Assembly: GCF_005884405.1 (NCBI RefSeq)
Contig: NZ_VCAO01000005.1
Span: 1-64,000, forward strand
Length of the DNA: 64,000 nt
Direction: 5' to 3'
Source: Qipengyuania marisflavi
GTDB taxonomy: Bacteria > Pseudomonadota > Alphaproteobacteria > Sphingomonadales > Sphingomonadaceae
In this document: one piece after another, positions 17,744 through 27,157 of the stretch
How positions within the stretch are numbered: position 1 is the stretch's first letter
How the letters are laid out: every line of letters begins with the position of its first letter
Notes under the pieces: model-generated
Database searches by the model: none
What the model was told of the DNA's origin: nothing
What the model saw: the letters and a program-made list of their open reading frames with translations, nothing else
Position numbers and translations under genes: made by a program

Positions 17744-18589
17744 ATGGAACGCATCTGGCAGCATCACAAAGGCAGCCTTATCGCCGCGATTATCGCACTG
17801 GTCGTGCTCGCATCGTCGATGGTGATCGTCCCCGAAACGCAGCAGGCTGTCGTGATCGCCGGTGGTAAGCCGGGGCGCGTCGCCAACCGGTTTGAACCGA
17901 ACAAGGACTTCGGCCAGACCGGCGCAGGCATCATTTTCCGCATTCCGGGTTATGAACGCGTGCAGATGGTCGACAAGCGTATTCTCGACCTCGACATGGA
18001 ACGCCAGCAAGTGCTGTCGAACGATCAGCAGCGTCTGCAGGTCGATGCCTATGCCCGCTTCCGCATCATTGATCCGGTCAAGATGGTCGAAAATGCGGGC
18101 AGCGAGGAAATCCTCCGCTCGCAGCTTTCGCCGATCCTGACCTCGGTGCTCCGTCAGGAGCTGGGGCGGCGTCCGTTTTCCGCGCTGCTGACCGCTGAAC
18201 GCGGCACGGCGATGAAGAAGATCACCGCCACGCTGGACACGCAGGCGCGCAATTATGGTGCGCAGGTTATCGATGTGCGCATCAAGCGCGCCGATCTTCC
18301 CGATGGTGCACCGCTGAACGCCGCCTTCACCCGTATGCAGACCGACCGGCAGGAAGAAGCCGCGACGATCCGCGCGCAGGGCGAGAAGAACGCGCAAATC
18401 ATCCGCGCCGAGGCCGAAGCCAATGCCGCGCGCACTTATGCCACGGCATTCGGCAAGGATCCCGACTTCTACGATTTCTATCGCGCGATGGAGAGTTATC
18501 GCCGCACATTCGAACAGGGCAAGGCCGACAGTTCGGTCGTCCTGTCATCGGATAATGAATATCTGCGGCAGTTCCGCGGGAGACGTTGA
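17744..18589 (+). CDS. hflC: FtsH-modulating membrane protease subunit HflC
   Basis: This 281-residue protein has an N-terminal transmembrane helix (SLIAAIIALVVLASSMVIV), a band 7 domain (ERVQMVDKRILDLDMERQQV) and a helical region rich in Glu/Ala (GEKNAQIIRAEAEANAARTY). It partners HflK in the membrane complex that controls FtsH. GGAGGT lies about 10 nt upstream of the ATG, inside the hflK tail, so the two are coupled. Confidence 0.95.
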   Translation: MERIWQHHKGSLIAAIIALVVLASSMVIVPETQQAVVIAGGKPGRVANRFEPNKDFGQTGAGIIFRIPGYERVQMVDKRILDLDMERQQVLSNDQQRLQVDAYARFRIIDPVKMVENAGSEEILRSQLSPILTSVLRQELGRRPFSALLTAERGTAMKKITATLDTQARNYGAQVIDVRIKRADLPDGAPLNAAFTRMQTDRQEEAATIRAQGEKNAQIIRAEAEANAARTYATAFGKDPDFYDFYRAMESYRRTFEQGKADSSVVLSSDNEYLRQFRGRR

Positions 18590-18729
18590 CCGTTCGTCGA
18601 AGCCTGCGCGGCTCGTTCAATTGCTGTTCAGCGCGCAGGTCGTGATCATGCCCGCAGAGTTTGAGCGGCGCAGTGGACGGGAGCGATCCGGGTCTGCGCC
18701 CCGCAGTTGATGAAGAGGACGAAAAGGAC

Positions 18730-20268
18730 GTGAAGCCTGTGCGATATGCTTATTCCGTGACAAGTGCCCTGCTGGTTGGAGGCGCGGCGATTTCGCTGGC
18801 GACCGGCTATCCCGCAGGTGCGCAAGTGGCCCAGAACGATGACAGCGCCATCGCCCGCGTGGTCCCCCGCGCCGGGGCACCCGAAAGCTTTGCCGATCTG
18901 ACCGCGCAATTGCAGCCGGCAGTGGTCAACATCTCCACCCGCCAGCGTATCGAAGTCCCGCAGAGCCGCAATCCGTTTGCCGGTACGCCGTTTGAAGGGA
19001 TGTTTGGTAATCGCGGGCAACAGCGGCAGCAGGAACCACAGTTCCGCGAAGGCCAGTCGCTGGGTTCGGGCTTCATCATTTCCGCCGATGGCTATGTCGT
19101 CACCAACAACCACGTCATCAGCCCCACGGGCCGCGGCGAGGTTGAGGAAATTACCGTCACCATGCCCGACGGCACCGAATATCCGGCCGAGCTGGTGGGC
19201 AATGATGCAGCGTCCGATCTGGCCGTGCTCAAGATCGCCCGGCGCGAGAATTTCCCCTTCGTCAAATTCGGCGATTCCAGCCAGTCGCGCCCCGGTGACT
19301 GGGTTGTCGCGATCGGCAATCCCTTTGGCCTTGGCGGCACGGTGACCAGCGGGATCGTTTCCGCAGTGTACCGCAACACCGGTCAGGGCGGCGCTTACGA
19401 CCGCTATATCCAGACCGACGCCAGCATCAATCGCGGCAATTCGGGCGGACCGCTGTTCGATATGGGCGGGAATGTGATCGGCATCAACAATGCGATCTTC
19501 TCGCCTTCGGGTGGCAGTGTCGGGATCGGCTTTGCCATCCCCGCCGAAATCGCCGCTCCCATCGTTGACCAATTGCGGCGCGGCAAGGAAATCGAGCGCG
19601 GCTATCTGGGTGTCAGCATCCAGGGCGTGACCGAAGATGTGGCCGATTCGCTGGGCCTGCCCACCAATCGCGGCGAGTTCGTCCAGTCGGTGCAATCGGG
19701 CGAGCCGGCTGAACGCGCGGGCATCAAGCCGGGTGACATCGTGCTGAAGGTGGATGGCCAAGACGTGACGCCTGAGCAGACGCTGTCTTTTCTGGTCGCC
19801 AATATCCGCCCCGGAACCAAGGTCCCCATCGATCTGATCCGTGACGGCAAGCCAATGCGTGTCAGCGCCACGGTGGGCAAGCGTCCGACCGAAGAAGCGC
19901 TGCGCCAGCAGCAGATGTTCGACCCCGACGCCGAACCCGACGAAATGGAGCCAAGCGACAGCGCGGTGATCGAGGAACGGCTGGGCCTGCAATTGCTGCC
20001 GCTGACCCCGCAAATCGCGCGCCAGCTGGGTGCCGGTGCGGATGCCAGCGGGCTGGTCGTGGGTGTGGTCGATCCCAATTCGGACGCTGCCCGCAAGGGC
20101 CTCCAACGCGGCGACATCATCCTGTCGGCCAATTACCGCGAAGTTTCCTCGCTGGCCGATCTGGAAAAGATAATCACTAAGGCTAAGACTGATGGGAGGG
20201 AGGCTGTGCTGCTTCGTTTGCAAAGCCGGGGCCGTCCATTGAGGTATGAAGCAATAAGGTTACGGTGA
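18730..20268 (+). CDS. degP: Do-family periplasmic serine protease (DegP/DegQ)
   Basis: The product is about 512 residues. A signal peptide (YSVTSALLVGGAAISLATGY) leads to a trypsin-like domain with the triad His (VVTNNHVISP), Asp (NDAASDLAVLKI) and Ser (NRGNSGGPLFDMGG). Two PDZ domains follow (GYLGVSIQGVTEDV and RLGLQLLPLTPQIA). It degrades or refolds misfolded envelope proteins. The start is a GTG at 18730 with GAGGA 10 nt upstream; GTG 18739 is an alternative. It follows hflC by 140 nt, so one quality-control operon is likely. Confidence 0.95.
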   Translation: MKPVRYAYSVTSALLVGGAAISLATGYPAGAQVAQNDDSAIARVVPRAGAPESFADLTAQLQPAVVNISTRQRIEVPQSRNPFAGTPFEGMFGNRGQQRQQEPQFREGQSLGSGFIISADGYVVTNNHVISPTGRGEVEEITVTMPDGTEYPAELVGNDAASDLAVLKIARRENFPFVKFGDSSQSRPGDWVVAIGNPFGLGGTVTSGIVSAVYRNTGQGGAYDRYIQTDASINRGNSGGPLFDMGGNVIGINNAIFSPSGGSVGIGFAIPAEIAAPIVDQLRRGKEIERGYLGVSIQGVTEDVADSLGLPTNRGEFVQSVQSGEPAERAGIKPGDIVLKVDGQDVTPEQTLSFLVANIRPGTKVPIDLIRDGKPMRVSATVGKRPTEEALRQQQMFDPDAEPDEMEPSDSAVIEERLGLQLLPLTPQIARQLGAGADASGLVVGVVDPNSDAARKGLQRGDIILSANYREVSSLADLEKIITKAKTDGREAVLLRLQSRGRPLRYEAIRLR

Positions 20269-20338
20269 TTTGAGCGCGGGCAGTTGCTAAAAATGAAATT
20301 TGATGTAATATTGAGGTTCCTTAAAAGGGAGAACCTTG

Positions 20339-20516
20339 ATGAAAAAAAATTGCATTTTCACTATCTGCCGTAGTTAGTCTTTTTACCATAGGTTTTGTTT
20401 CTGTTCAGGCAAGTGCTCAGTCCGACAGCAGATGTGCGCCTGGATTTTGGTGGTCCGATATTGGCAACGTTTGTATTTGTGACGCTGCTAGTCAGGGTAT
20501 TTGCGCAAGCAAATAA
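20339..20516 (+). pseudogene. Frameshifted small secreted cysteine-rich peptide
   Basis: A strong RBS (AAGGGAGAA, 20325-20333) precedes an ATG at 20339 followed by a run of eight A. As written the frame stops after 12 codons. Removing one A gives a 58-residue ORF ending TAA at 20514-20516. It has a textbook Sec signal peptide (MKKIAFSLSAVVSLF then TIGFVSVQASA) and a short mature peptide with four Cys (RCAPGFWWSDIGNVCICDA...GICASK). The patch is AT-rich compared with all neighbours, which suggests recent acquisition. The shift may be a sequencing error, decay or homopolymer slippage. No family is recognised; function unknown. Confidence 0.6.
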
Positions 20517-20600
20517 TCGTCAATTGGCGCCGCGGACGTCCGGCGCAATATGTCGCAGTGCGGATGCGCTGACGCGCAGACCTCACCCGGTGAAACAGCG

Positions 20601-20630
20601 AAAAGCCCCTCCCCATCCGGAGGGGTTTTT
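20601..20630. terminator. Bidirectional rho-independent terminator
   Basis: AAAAGCCCCTCC-CCATCC-GGAGGGGTTTTT forms a 7-bp GC stem flanked by A- and T-runs on both sides. It lies 14 nt after the reverse-strand mrcA stop and about 85 nt after the small peptide ORF, so it can end both. Confidence 0.85.
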
Positions 20631-20644
20631 CATATGCGGCGCAC

Positions 20645-22867
20645 TTATTGCTGCGGCTGGGTGGGTACGGGTCGCGGAGCAGGCTGGCGCGGCGATGGCT
20701 GGCGGGGAGGCTGGGCCTGCGGACGGCGGCCTGATGCGCCGCCAGTGGCTTCATCGAGGAAATCATCGCCGATCGCCTGCGGCGCCCCGTCTGCGCCGCG
20801 TGGCAGCGGTGCCGGCACCTGACGCGGCCCGCCGCTTGGCGGCAGTGGGCGCTGGCCATCCTCCGGACGCCGTTCACCATCAACCCCAAAGGGATCGTCA
20901 CGCTGGTCAGCCGGGCGGCCCGGCTCGATCAGATTGCCCTGCTCGTCGATGAAGTAATAATCTTCCGGATCGCCGAAGATTGCTTCGTCATCGGGTTCCA
21001 GCTGCCATTCGGGCAGCTTGAGATCGGTGTCGAATTTCTGGACCGGGCGATCCTTCACCGCATAGCGCATATAGGCCGCAAAGGCGCGTGCTGGGGCCGT
21101 ACCGCCCTGCAGGCCCGCCACCCGCGCATTGTCATCGCGGCCCATCCACACGCCGGTGGTGATGCCGGACGAGAAGCCCACGAAATAGCCGTCCTTGTTC
21201 GAACTGGTGGTGCCGGTTTTGCCCGCAACCGGGCGGCCAATCTGCGCCGCCTTGCCAGTGCCGGTGGCGACGGCGGTTTGCAGCAGATCGGTAATCCCCG
21301 CCGCAACATAATCAGGCACCAGCTGCGTGCTGCGCGCCTTTTCATGTGTGTAGAGCAGCTTGCCGTCACCCGTGGTCACCTTGACGATGCCGTAAGGCTC
21401 AACCGAATACCCTTCCGCCGACACCGCCGCGAACGCGCGCACCATATCGATCAGCCGAACTTCGGATGATCCCAGCACCATCGAAGGATAGGTCTTGATC
21501 GGCGTGGTGATGCCGAAGCGCTTGGCCATCGACGCGACCGTTCCGAAGCCCACTTCATTGCCCAGCTGCGCCGCCACGGTGTTGATCGAATAGGCAAAGG
21601 CTGTGCGCAGATTGATCTCGCCCGCATTGCGTCCGCTGGAATTGCGCGGGCTCCACCCGTTGACCGTCACCGGCGTATCGACCACGCGGTCTTCAGGCGT
21701 GTATCCGGCCTCCAGCGCCGCCAGATAGACGAACAGCTTCCATGACGAGCCCGGCTGGCGCAGCGCATTGGTGGCGCGGTTGTAATTGGTTTCGACGTAA
21801 TCGGTGCCGCCGACCAGCGCCAGCACGGCCCCGTCGCGGTCCAGGCTGACCATCGCGCCCTGCGCACCGCCGGGGACATTGGCAGTGATCGCAGTGGTTG
21901 CCGCCCGCTGCATCCCGACATCCAGCGTGGTCCACACCTCGATCGGCTCGAATGTTTCGGGCAGCAACAGATCAAGCTGCGGCAGCGCCCAATCGGTGAA
22001 ATAGCGCACCGAATTTTGCGCCTTTTCCTTCTTCAACTTGACCGCAGAGACATCCACCTGCGCCTGGCTGGCGGTGATGAAGCCCTGTTCGCGCATCAGC
22101 CGCAGCACCACGCCGGCGCGGCCCACAGCGGCATCGACATCGGCCGTGGGGGAATAGCGGCTGGGCGCCTTGACCATGCCCGCGATAATCGCCGCCTCGG
22201 CAGTCGACAGCTCGCTGCCCGGATGGCTGAAGAAAGTGCGGCTGGCGCTGTCGATGCCGTAGGCACCGCCCCCGAAATACACCTTGTTGAGATACAGTTC
22301 GAGGATCTGCTGCTTGGAAAACTTCGCCTCCAGCGCCAGCGCCAGCACGCCTTCGCGCATTTTGCGGTCAAGCGAGCGATTGTTGTTGAGGAAGACGTTG
22401 CGCGCCAATTGCTGGGTGATGGTAGAGGTGGCCGACACCCTCCGGTCACCCGTGGCCGCGGTGTAAAGCGCGCGCATCAGGCCCAGCGGATCGACACCGG
22501 GATGAGAGAAATAGCGGCGATCCTCCACCGCGATCATGGCATCTTTCATCACCTGCGGGATTTCGCGCGAGGTAAGCCATTTGCCGTAACTCGGCCCCAG
22601 CTCGACCAGTTCGGTCCCGTCGCGCGCGCGGACCACGATTGTCTGAGCGTTCTGGGTGGCTTTCAGCTGATAGAAACTGGGCAGCGAGCGGGCGGCAAAG
22701 GCGACCGCAAGCCCCAGAAACAATGCGCCCAGCAGCACCATTGCGCCGCCCCACAGGGCGATCCGCTTGCCCCACAAGGCCACACGGCTCTGCGGCTTGT
22801 CATTCGCCGCATTGCGGGCCCGCTTGTCGCGCACCGCGTGTTTGCGGCGATTGCCTCTTTTATCCAT
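20645..22867 (-). CDS. mrcA: Penicillin-binding protein 1A (bifunctional class A PBP)
   Basis: This inner-membrane peptidoglycan synthase starts at ATG 22867 (basic MDKRGNRRKHAVRDKR); an in-frame ATG at 22915 is possible. One transmembrane anchor (LWGGAMVLLGALFLGLAVAF) is followed by a GT51 glycosyltransferase domain (AVEDRRYFSHPGVDP, TITQQLARN) and a transpeptidase domain with SxxK (QPGSSWKLF), SxN (AYSINTVAA) and KTG (AGKTGTTSS). The C-terminal 100 residues are Pro/Gln/Arg-rich and probably disordered. Length is normal for the family. Confidence 0.95.
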   Translation of the reverse strand: MDKRGNRRKHAVRDKRARNAANDKPQSRVALWGKRIALWGGAMVLLGALFLGLAVAFAARSLPSFYQLKATQNAQTIVVRARDGTELVELGPSYGKWLTSREIPQVMKDAMIAVEDRRYFSHPGVDPLGLMRALYTAATGDRRVSATSTITQQLARNVFLNNNRSLDRKMREGVLALALEAKFSKQQILELYLNKVYFGGGAYGIDSASRTFFSHPGSELSTAEAAIIAGMVKAPSRYSPTADVDAAVGRAGVVLRLMREQGFITASQAQVDVSAVKLKKEKAQNSVRYFTDWALPQLDLLLPETFEPIEVWTTLDVGMQRAATTAITANVPGGAQGAMVSLDRDGAVLALVGGTDYVETNYNRATNALRQPGSSWKLFVYLAALEAGYTPEDRVVDTPVTVNGWSPRNSSGRNAGEINLRTAFAYSINTVAAQLGNEVGFGTVASMAKRFGITTPIKTYPSMVLGSSEVRLIDMVRAFAAVSAEGYSVEPYGIVKVTTGDGKLLYTHEKARSTQLVPDYVAAGITDLLQTAVATGTGKAAQIGRPVAGKTGTTSSNKDGYFVGFSSGITTGVWMGRDDNARVAGLQGGTAPARAFAAYMRYAVKDRPVQKFDTDLKLPEWQLEPDDEAIFGDPEDYYFIDEQGNLIEPGRPADQRDDPFGVDGERRPEDGQRPLPPSGGPRQVPAPLPRGADGAPQAIGDDFLDEATGGASGRRPQAQPPRQPSPRQPAPRPVPTQPQQ

Positions 22868-22982
22868 CGACGCCCGCTTACCTGTGTTGCCCGAGGCCCT
22901 ATAGTCCCCCGACATTGATTAGGCGAGGCGTAACCCCGGGTGAACGGCCCCGCGATAGTTATCGCCAGCCCGCTATCCCGCG

Positions 22983-23420
22983 TCAGCTGTCTGGGTCGCC
23001 ACCATCTGGGCCGCTGGTATCCTTGTCGCCGGGCTCGAACTCGAGCGAGGCGCTGTTGATGCAATAGCGCAGTCCGCTCTCGCCCGGCCCATCGGGGAAC
23101 ACATGGCCCAGATGCCCGTCGCATTGCGAGCACAGCACTTCGGTGCGGATCATGCCGTGCGCGGTGTCGCGCCGCACTTCGACCGCTTCGCTTTCTGCCG
23201 GATCGGTAAAGCTGGGCCAGCCCGATCCGCTGTCATATTTGTCGCTGCTTTCGAACACCCGCTGGCCGCAGGCGGCGCAGTGATATTCGCCGTCCGCTTT
23301 GTTCTTGTCATATTTGCCGGTGAAGGCGCGTTCGGTCCCGCCTTCGCGCAACACGTGATATTGCTCGGGCGTCAGGCGCGTGCGCCATTCATCCTCTGGC
23401 AGGTCGAGTTTGTCAGTCAC
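22983..23420 (-). CDS. msrB: Peptide-methionine (R)-S-oxide reductase MsrB
   Basis: This 145-residue enzyme reduces the R-epimer of methionine sulfoxide. It has two zinc-binding CxxC pairs ([11 protein letters not shown] and [14 protein letters not shown]), the substrate loop SGSGWPSF and the catalytic cysteine in [11 protein letters not shown]. The GTG at 23420 is chosen because AGAGGAG lies 6 nt upstream; the longer upstream frame is Arg-rich and not conserved-looking. Confidence 0.96.
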   Translation of the reverse strand: MTDKLDLPEDEWRTRLTPEQYHVLREGGTERAFTGKYDKNKADGEYHCAACGQRVFESSDKYDSGSGWPSFTDPAESEAVEVRRDTAHGMIRTEVLCSQCDGHLGHVFPDGPGESGLRYCINSASLEFEPGDKDTSGPDGGDPDS

Positions 23421-23661
23421 ATCCGCTCCTCTTGCCGCAGGGGTGCAGCTTCGGTAATGAGAACCCCTCGCGCGGCATCCTTGTTCCGATGGGGCGGTTT
23501 CCCTGGGACTGGACGCTGCGCAAGTCACCATGCGGCGCTTTCGCTTGACGATTCGCATGGCCGCCGCTAAGTGCGCCGCTTTCCGGCGGAACACCGCCGA
23601 TTTTCGCAATCGCCAAGCACAGAATTCTGCCGCGTCTCAGCGCGGCCTATTGAGGACAGAC

Positions 23662-23922
23662 ATGGCCAACACGCCGCAAGCCAAAAAGCGCATTCGTCGC
23701 AACGAACGCCGTGCCGAAATCAACGGCGCCCGCATCAGCCGCATCCGCAGCTTCGTCAAGAAGGTGGAGACTGCGATTGAAGGTGGCGACAAGGGGACGG
23801 CCCAGGCTGCTCTGAAGTCCGCACAGCCTGAACTGGCGCGCGGGGTTGCCCGTGGCGTGCTTCACAAGAACACTGCTGCACGCAAGTTCAGCCGGCTGAC
23901 CAAGCGAGTCGCCGCACTCTGA
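23662..23922 (+). CDS. rpsT: 30S ribosomal protein S20
   Basis: This 86-residue basic helical protein binds 16S rRNA in the small subunit. It starts [20 protein letters not shown] and ends [20 protein letters not shown], both typical of S20. TGAGGACAG precedes the ATG. Its position just upstream of dnaA is common in Sphingomonadales. Confidence 0.97.
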   Translation: MANTPQAKKRIRRNERRAEINGARISRIRSFVKKVETAIEGGDKGTAQAALKSAQPELARGVARGVLHKNTAARKFSRLTKRVAAL

Positions 23923-23958
23923 TTCGCCGCCTTCGGGCGCGATCATTGTCGAATCACC

Positions 23959-23992
23959 GAGAGGGTCGTTGCCATTGGCAGCGGCCCTCTCG
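23959..23992 (+). terminator. Stem-loop downstream of rpsT
   Basis: GAGAGGGTCGTTGCC-ATTG-GGCAGCGGCCCTCTC-type pairing gives a stem of about 15 bp with two G-U pairs and a 4-nt loop. It lies 37 nt after the rpsT stop. There is no T-run after it, so termination efficiency is uncertain. Confidence 0.6.
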
Positions 23993-24396
23993 CCATTTGG
24001 GCGGCAGCGGCTGGGGTTTGTGCGGCCAAGTCAGTTGCTGTTGAAAATGCGATTGTCATGCTGCGGTCACACGAATCCAGCTTGCTCCACGATTCGCGTG
24101 CCTGATCTAGGCAAAATCTTAGATTTACAGGGCTTTAAACGCATCCCTGCGGTCCATGCCGAGTCAACAATTTTATTTCCGTTTTTTTACGTCCCCAGCC
24201 CTTGCGACTCTCCCCAAACGGGCCTTAGAAACCTTTCAACAGCCCGGGACGGGACAGCTCGGGTTTCATAACACTAGCAAGGGGAAGGCCCCGAAACCTG
24301 CGTTTCGGGAGCGGTCGTGCCGCGCCCTTAATCCATTGCGCCAAATATAATGAGACGGTGCCGCAGAGCGCCGACCCTGGGATTGGAATACACAGC
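23993..24396. other. rpsT-dnaA intergenic region
   Basis: This roughly 400-bp region is more AT-rich than its flanks. It holds an inverted repeat CACACGAATC / GATTCGCGTG (24068-24077 and 24091-24100, one G-U mismatch) and T-rich runs around 24165-24190. It presumably contains the dnaA promoter. I see no cluster of TTATCCACA-like DnaA boxes, so an origin is not supported. Confidence 0.5.
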
Positions 24397-25863
24397 ATGG
24401 GTAGGGATTCTGAAATTACCGGCACGAAGCGCAAGGGGCAGGCTGACAGCATGGAAGATATCGAAGCTGTAAATCTGGCCGCCGATTGGGCCGACATCAG
24501 TCAGGGCCTGCGCAAGGACCTGGGCCACCAGCTGCACAGCCAGTGGATCAAGCCGATCCAGGTTGGCGGCCTGTGCGATGAGACCGGCACACTCGACCTG
24601 TTCCTGCCCACCGATTTCAGCGCCAATTGGGTCAAGGACCGCTTTGCCGACCGGCTCTCGCTGGCCTGGAAGATCGCCCGCAGCGAAGTGCGCAATGTGC
24701 GCATCGCTGTGCATCCCGGCCGCCGTCAGGTCGCCGATCTGCGGCTGCACGCCAATGGCCGCCGCCCTGCCAATGATGGCGGCGATACCTCGATGATGGC
24801 CATCGGCGCCGATACGCTGGGCGATCATGGTTTCACCTCCTCGGTCGGGCTCGACCCGTCGCTGACCTTTGTCGCCTTTGTCACGGGCGAGGCCAACGTG
24901 CTGGCCTGCAACGCCGCGCAGCGCATGGCCGCTACCGAGAAACCGCAGTTCAGCCCGCTCTACCTCAAAGCCGCCACCGGCCAGGGCAAGACGCATCTGC
25001 TGCACGCCATCGGTCACAATTATCTGCAGGCCCACCCCCGTGCGCGCATCTTCTACTGCAGCGCCGAGCGGTTCATGGTCGAATTTGTCCAGGCGCTCAA
25101 AGCCAACCAGATGCTGGAGTTTAAATCCCGCCTGCGCAGCTTCGACCTGCTGTTGGTCGACGATATCCAGTTCATCATCGGCAAGGCCAGCGCTCAGGAA
25201 GAGCTGCTCTATACGATCGACGCGCTGCTGGCCGAAGGCAAGCGGCTGGTGTTTGCCGCCGACCGCGCGCCGCAAGCGCTCGACGGGGTGGAGCCGCGCC
25301 TGCTCAGCCGCCTGTCGATGGGTCTGGTGGCCGATATCCAGGCCGCCGATATCGAATTGCGTCGCAAGATCCTGGTCTCCAAGCTGACGCGCTTTGCGCC
25401 GCTGGCGGTGCCGGACGATGTGATCGATTTTCTCGCCCGCACCATCACCCGCAATATCCGTGAGCTGGTCGGCGGCCTGAACAAGCTGATCGCCTATGCG
25501 CAGTTGACCGGGCAAGAGGTTTCTCTCCAGCTTGCCGAAGAACAGCTGACCGATATCCTGTCGGCCAACCGCCGCCGGATCACCATTGATGAAATCCAGC
25601 GCACAGTGTGCCAGTTCTTCCGCATTGACCGTTCGGAAATGTCATCCAAGCGGCGCGCGCGCGCGGTTGTGCGCCCGCGGCAGGTGGCGATGTATCTGGC
25701 CAAGGTGCTCACGCCCCGCAGCTATCCCGAAATTGGCCGCAAATTCGGCGGCCGCGATCATTCGACGGTGATTCACGCGGTCCGGCTGATCGAGGATCTT
25801 CGCCAGCGCGACGCCGATATGGATGGTGATGTGCGCAGCCTGCTGCGCCAGCTGGAAAGCTGA
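24397..25863 (+). CDS. dnaA: Chromosomal replication initiator protein DnaA
   Basis: The product is about 488 residues. Domain I begins WADISQGLRKDLGHQLHSQW; a variable linker covers roughly residues 110-150. The AAA+ core has a Walker A reading KAATGQGKTHLLHAIG, Walker B LLLVDDIQFIIGK and sensor segments. Domain IV carries the DnaA-box-binding helix-turn-helix (RPRQVAMYLAKVLTPRSYPE, then FGGRDHSTVIHAVR). It opens the origin and loads DnaB. ATG 24397 is used; ATG 24451 (MEDIEAVNLAA) has a better-placed GGCAGG and is a fair alternative. The first Walker A glycines of the usual GGVGLGKT are replaced by Ala. Confidence 0.95.
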   Translation: MGRDSEITGTKRKGQADSMEDIEAVNLAADWADISQGLRKDLGHQLHSQWIKPIQVGGLCDETGTLDLFLPTDFSANWVKDRFADRLSLAWKIARSEVRNVRIAVHPGRRQVADLRLHANGRRPANDGGDTSMMAIGADTLGDHGFTSSVGLDPSLTFVAFVTGEANVLACNAAQRMAATEKPQFSPLYLKAATGQGKTHLLHAIGHNYLQAHPRARIFYCSAERFMVEFVQALKANQMLEFKSRLRSFDLLLVDDIQFIIGKASAQEELLYTIDALLAEGKRLVFAADRAPQALDGVEPRLLSRLSMGLVADIQAADIELRRKILVSKLTRFAPLAVPDDVIDFLARTITRNIRELVGGLNKLIAYAQLTGQEVSLQLAEEQLTDILSANRRRITIDEIQRTVCQFFRIDRSEMSSKRRARAVVRPRQVAMYLAKVLTPRSYPEIGRKFGGRDHSTVIHAVRLIEDLRQRDADMDGDVRSLLRQLES

Positions 25864-26291
25864 TGCGCACGCCGCTGGCAGTGGTCTATGCGGCTCTGCT
25901 GGTATCATGCGGACAAGCCGAGCCCGAACAATCGCCATCGCCGGATCAAGCACTTGCTGCACTCGACGGCATCTATATCGCGCGCACAGCGAAACCGCTG
26001 ATCGGGCCGGACGGCCAGCCTGCACCATCGCGCCTGGCCCTGTTTCACGGCAGCTTCGACGTCGTGAACAGCTGTCTGGTGTCTAAGATGGATGGCGGAG
26101 AACCGGCACTGGTCAGATTCTCGCGCGATGCAGAAATTCTGGTTTTCCCCGACCGGGTCCGCATCAACACGGGCGAAATGCGTTTCGGCGAACAGATCAC
26201 ACGCGGCGGCGGCTTCGATGGCGACAATGTCTACGATTTGCTCGTCGCTCCACCGCCCTCGCAATGCCGCTACAGTGTCATCGGCCCCTGA
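25863..26291 (+). CDS. Hypothetical lipoprotein downstream of dnaA
   Basis: The 142-residue product has a lipobox (VVYAALLVSC, Cys about residue 16) followed by a Pro/Glu-rich linker, so it is probably a lipoprotein. The body (GIYIARTAKPLIGPDGQPAP, FHGSFDVVNSCLVSKMDGGE) has two further Cys. The ATG overlaps the dnaA stop by one base (TGATG), so it is coupled to dnaA. I do not recognise a family. Confidence 0.8.
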   Translation: MRTPLAVVYAALLVSCGQAEPEQSPSPDQALAALDGIYIARTAKPLIGPDGQPAPSRLALFHGSFDVVNSCLVSKMDGGEPALVRFSRDAEILVFPDRVRINTGEMRFGEQITRGGGFDGDNVYDLLVAPPPSQCRYSVIGP

Positions 26292-26324
26292 AGATCGGTC
26301 GACATAGCGGCGTGAGGCGTAGCC

Positions 26325-26966
26325 TCAGCTTTCGGGTTCGATACCCGACAGGCGGTCGCGCAGATCCTTCATCGGGACCTCGGCAATCGCTTTTATCACA
26401 TCTTCGGCGGACAGCACCTGTTCAAGCGATTCGACAGTCGCCGAGGCGATGTCGAGGTTTTGCAGCGCTTCGCCGTGACGCATCAGCACATCCATGTCCT
26501 CGCTCAATTCCAGCGCAATCGCGTCGAGCACTTCCTTGAGGCGCGCCAGTTCCTGCGCCACGACAAGGTCCACCGGCTTGGTTGGCGCAGGTGGTGGCGG
26601 CGCGGGGCGTGCCAATGCAGCGGGCACGGCCCCGCCATCGCGCAGCGCAGCCTGAATCTTGTCGACTCTCAGCTGCCCCAGATTGGTCCGCTGGGTCGCC
26701 GAACGGGTTCCGGTAATCCATTCATCGACCACGACATCATTCTCCAGCTGCAAGCCGCAGCGCCCTTCGCGCGCCCAGATCACGGTGGCACCGACCATCC
26801 ATTGCAGGCGGCGCAGCATTATTTGCGAACCGGTTTCCGGCAATGCCGCGCCATCGATCATCGCGCCGCGATCGGACAGATTGCGAATGCGCACGGGCGC
26901 GGATACGCCGTCGCCCTCGATGGTGGCGGAGATCATGACATTCTTGCGTGGCTCTCTGGCAATCAT
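26325..26966 (-). CDS. PilZ-domain protein
   Basis: The product is about 213 residues from ATG 26966. The N-terminal 90 residues form a PilZ domain with the c-di-GMP-binding RxxxR-like REPRKNV and the (D/N)xSxxG motif NLSDRGAMIDG. A Pro/Ala-rich linker (ALARPAPPPPAPTKP) leads to a helical C-terminal part. It probably senses c-di-GMP in the cytosol. The output partner is not apparent. Confidence 0.85.
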   Translation of the reverse strand: MIAREPRKNVMISATIEGDGVSAPVRIRNLSDRGAMIDGAALPETGSQIMLRRLQWMVGATVIWAREGRCGLQLENDVVVDEWITGTRSATQRTNLGQLRVDKIQAALRDGGAVPAALARPAPPPPAPTKPVDLVVAQELARLKEVLDAIALELSEDMDVLMRHGEALQNLDIASATVESLEQVLSAEDVIKAIAEVPMKDLRDRLSGIEPES

Positions 26967-27157
26967 AGTTTCGATGCGGCGACCTCGAAAATTGGCTGGC
27001 AACGTCAGGCGTGACGCGCCAGTGTCAAACCTGCCTTATTTACCCTTCACAATGGTGAACGGCGGCGGATATTTCTTTCCGCAGCAGCGCCTTGCCCTGA
27101 TGCCAATGCAATGTTTCCGCTTGCGGCATAGCCGCGCGCACTGTCTTACATTCGCCC

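Noticed and set aside
18646-20223. 525-codon reverse open frame opposite degP
   Set aside because: DegP on the forward strand has its full triad and PDZ domains; the reverse frame is a shadow.
23993-24396. Chromosomal origin upstream of dnaA
   Set aside because: No cluster of DnaA-box-like sequences was found; AT-rich patches alone are not enough.
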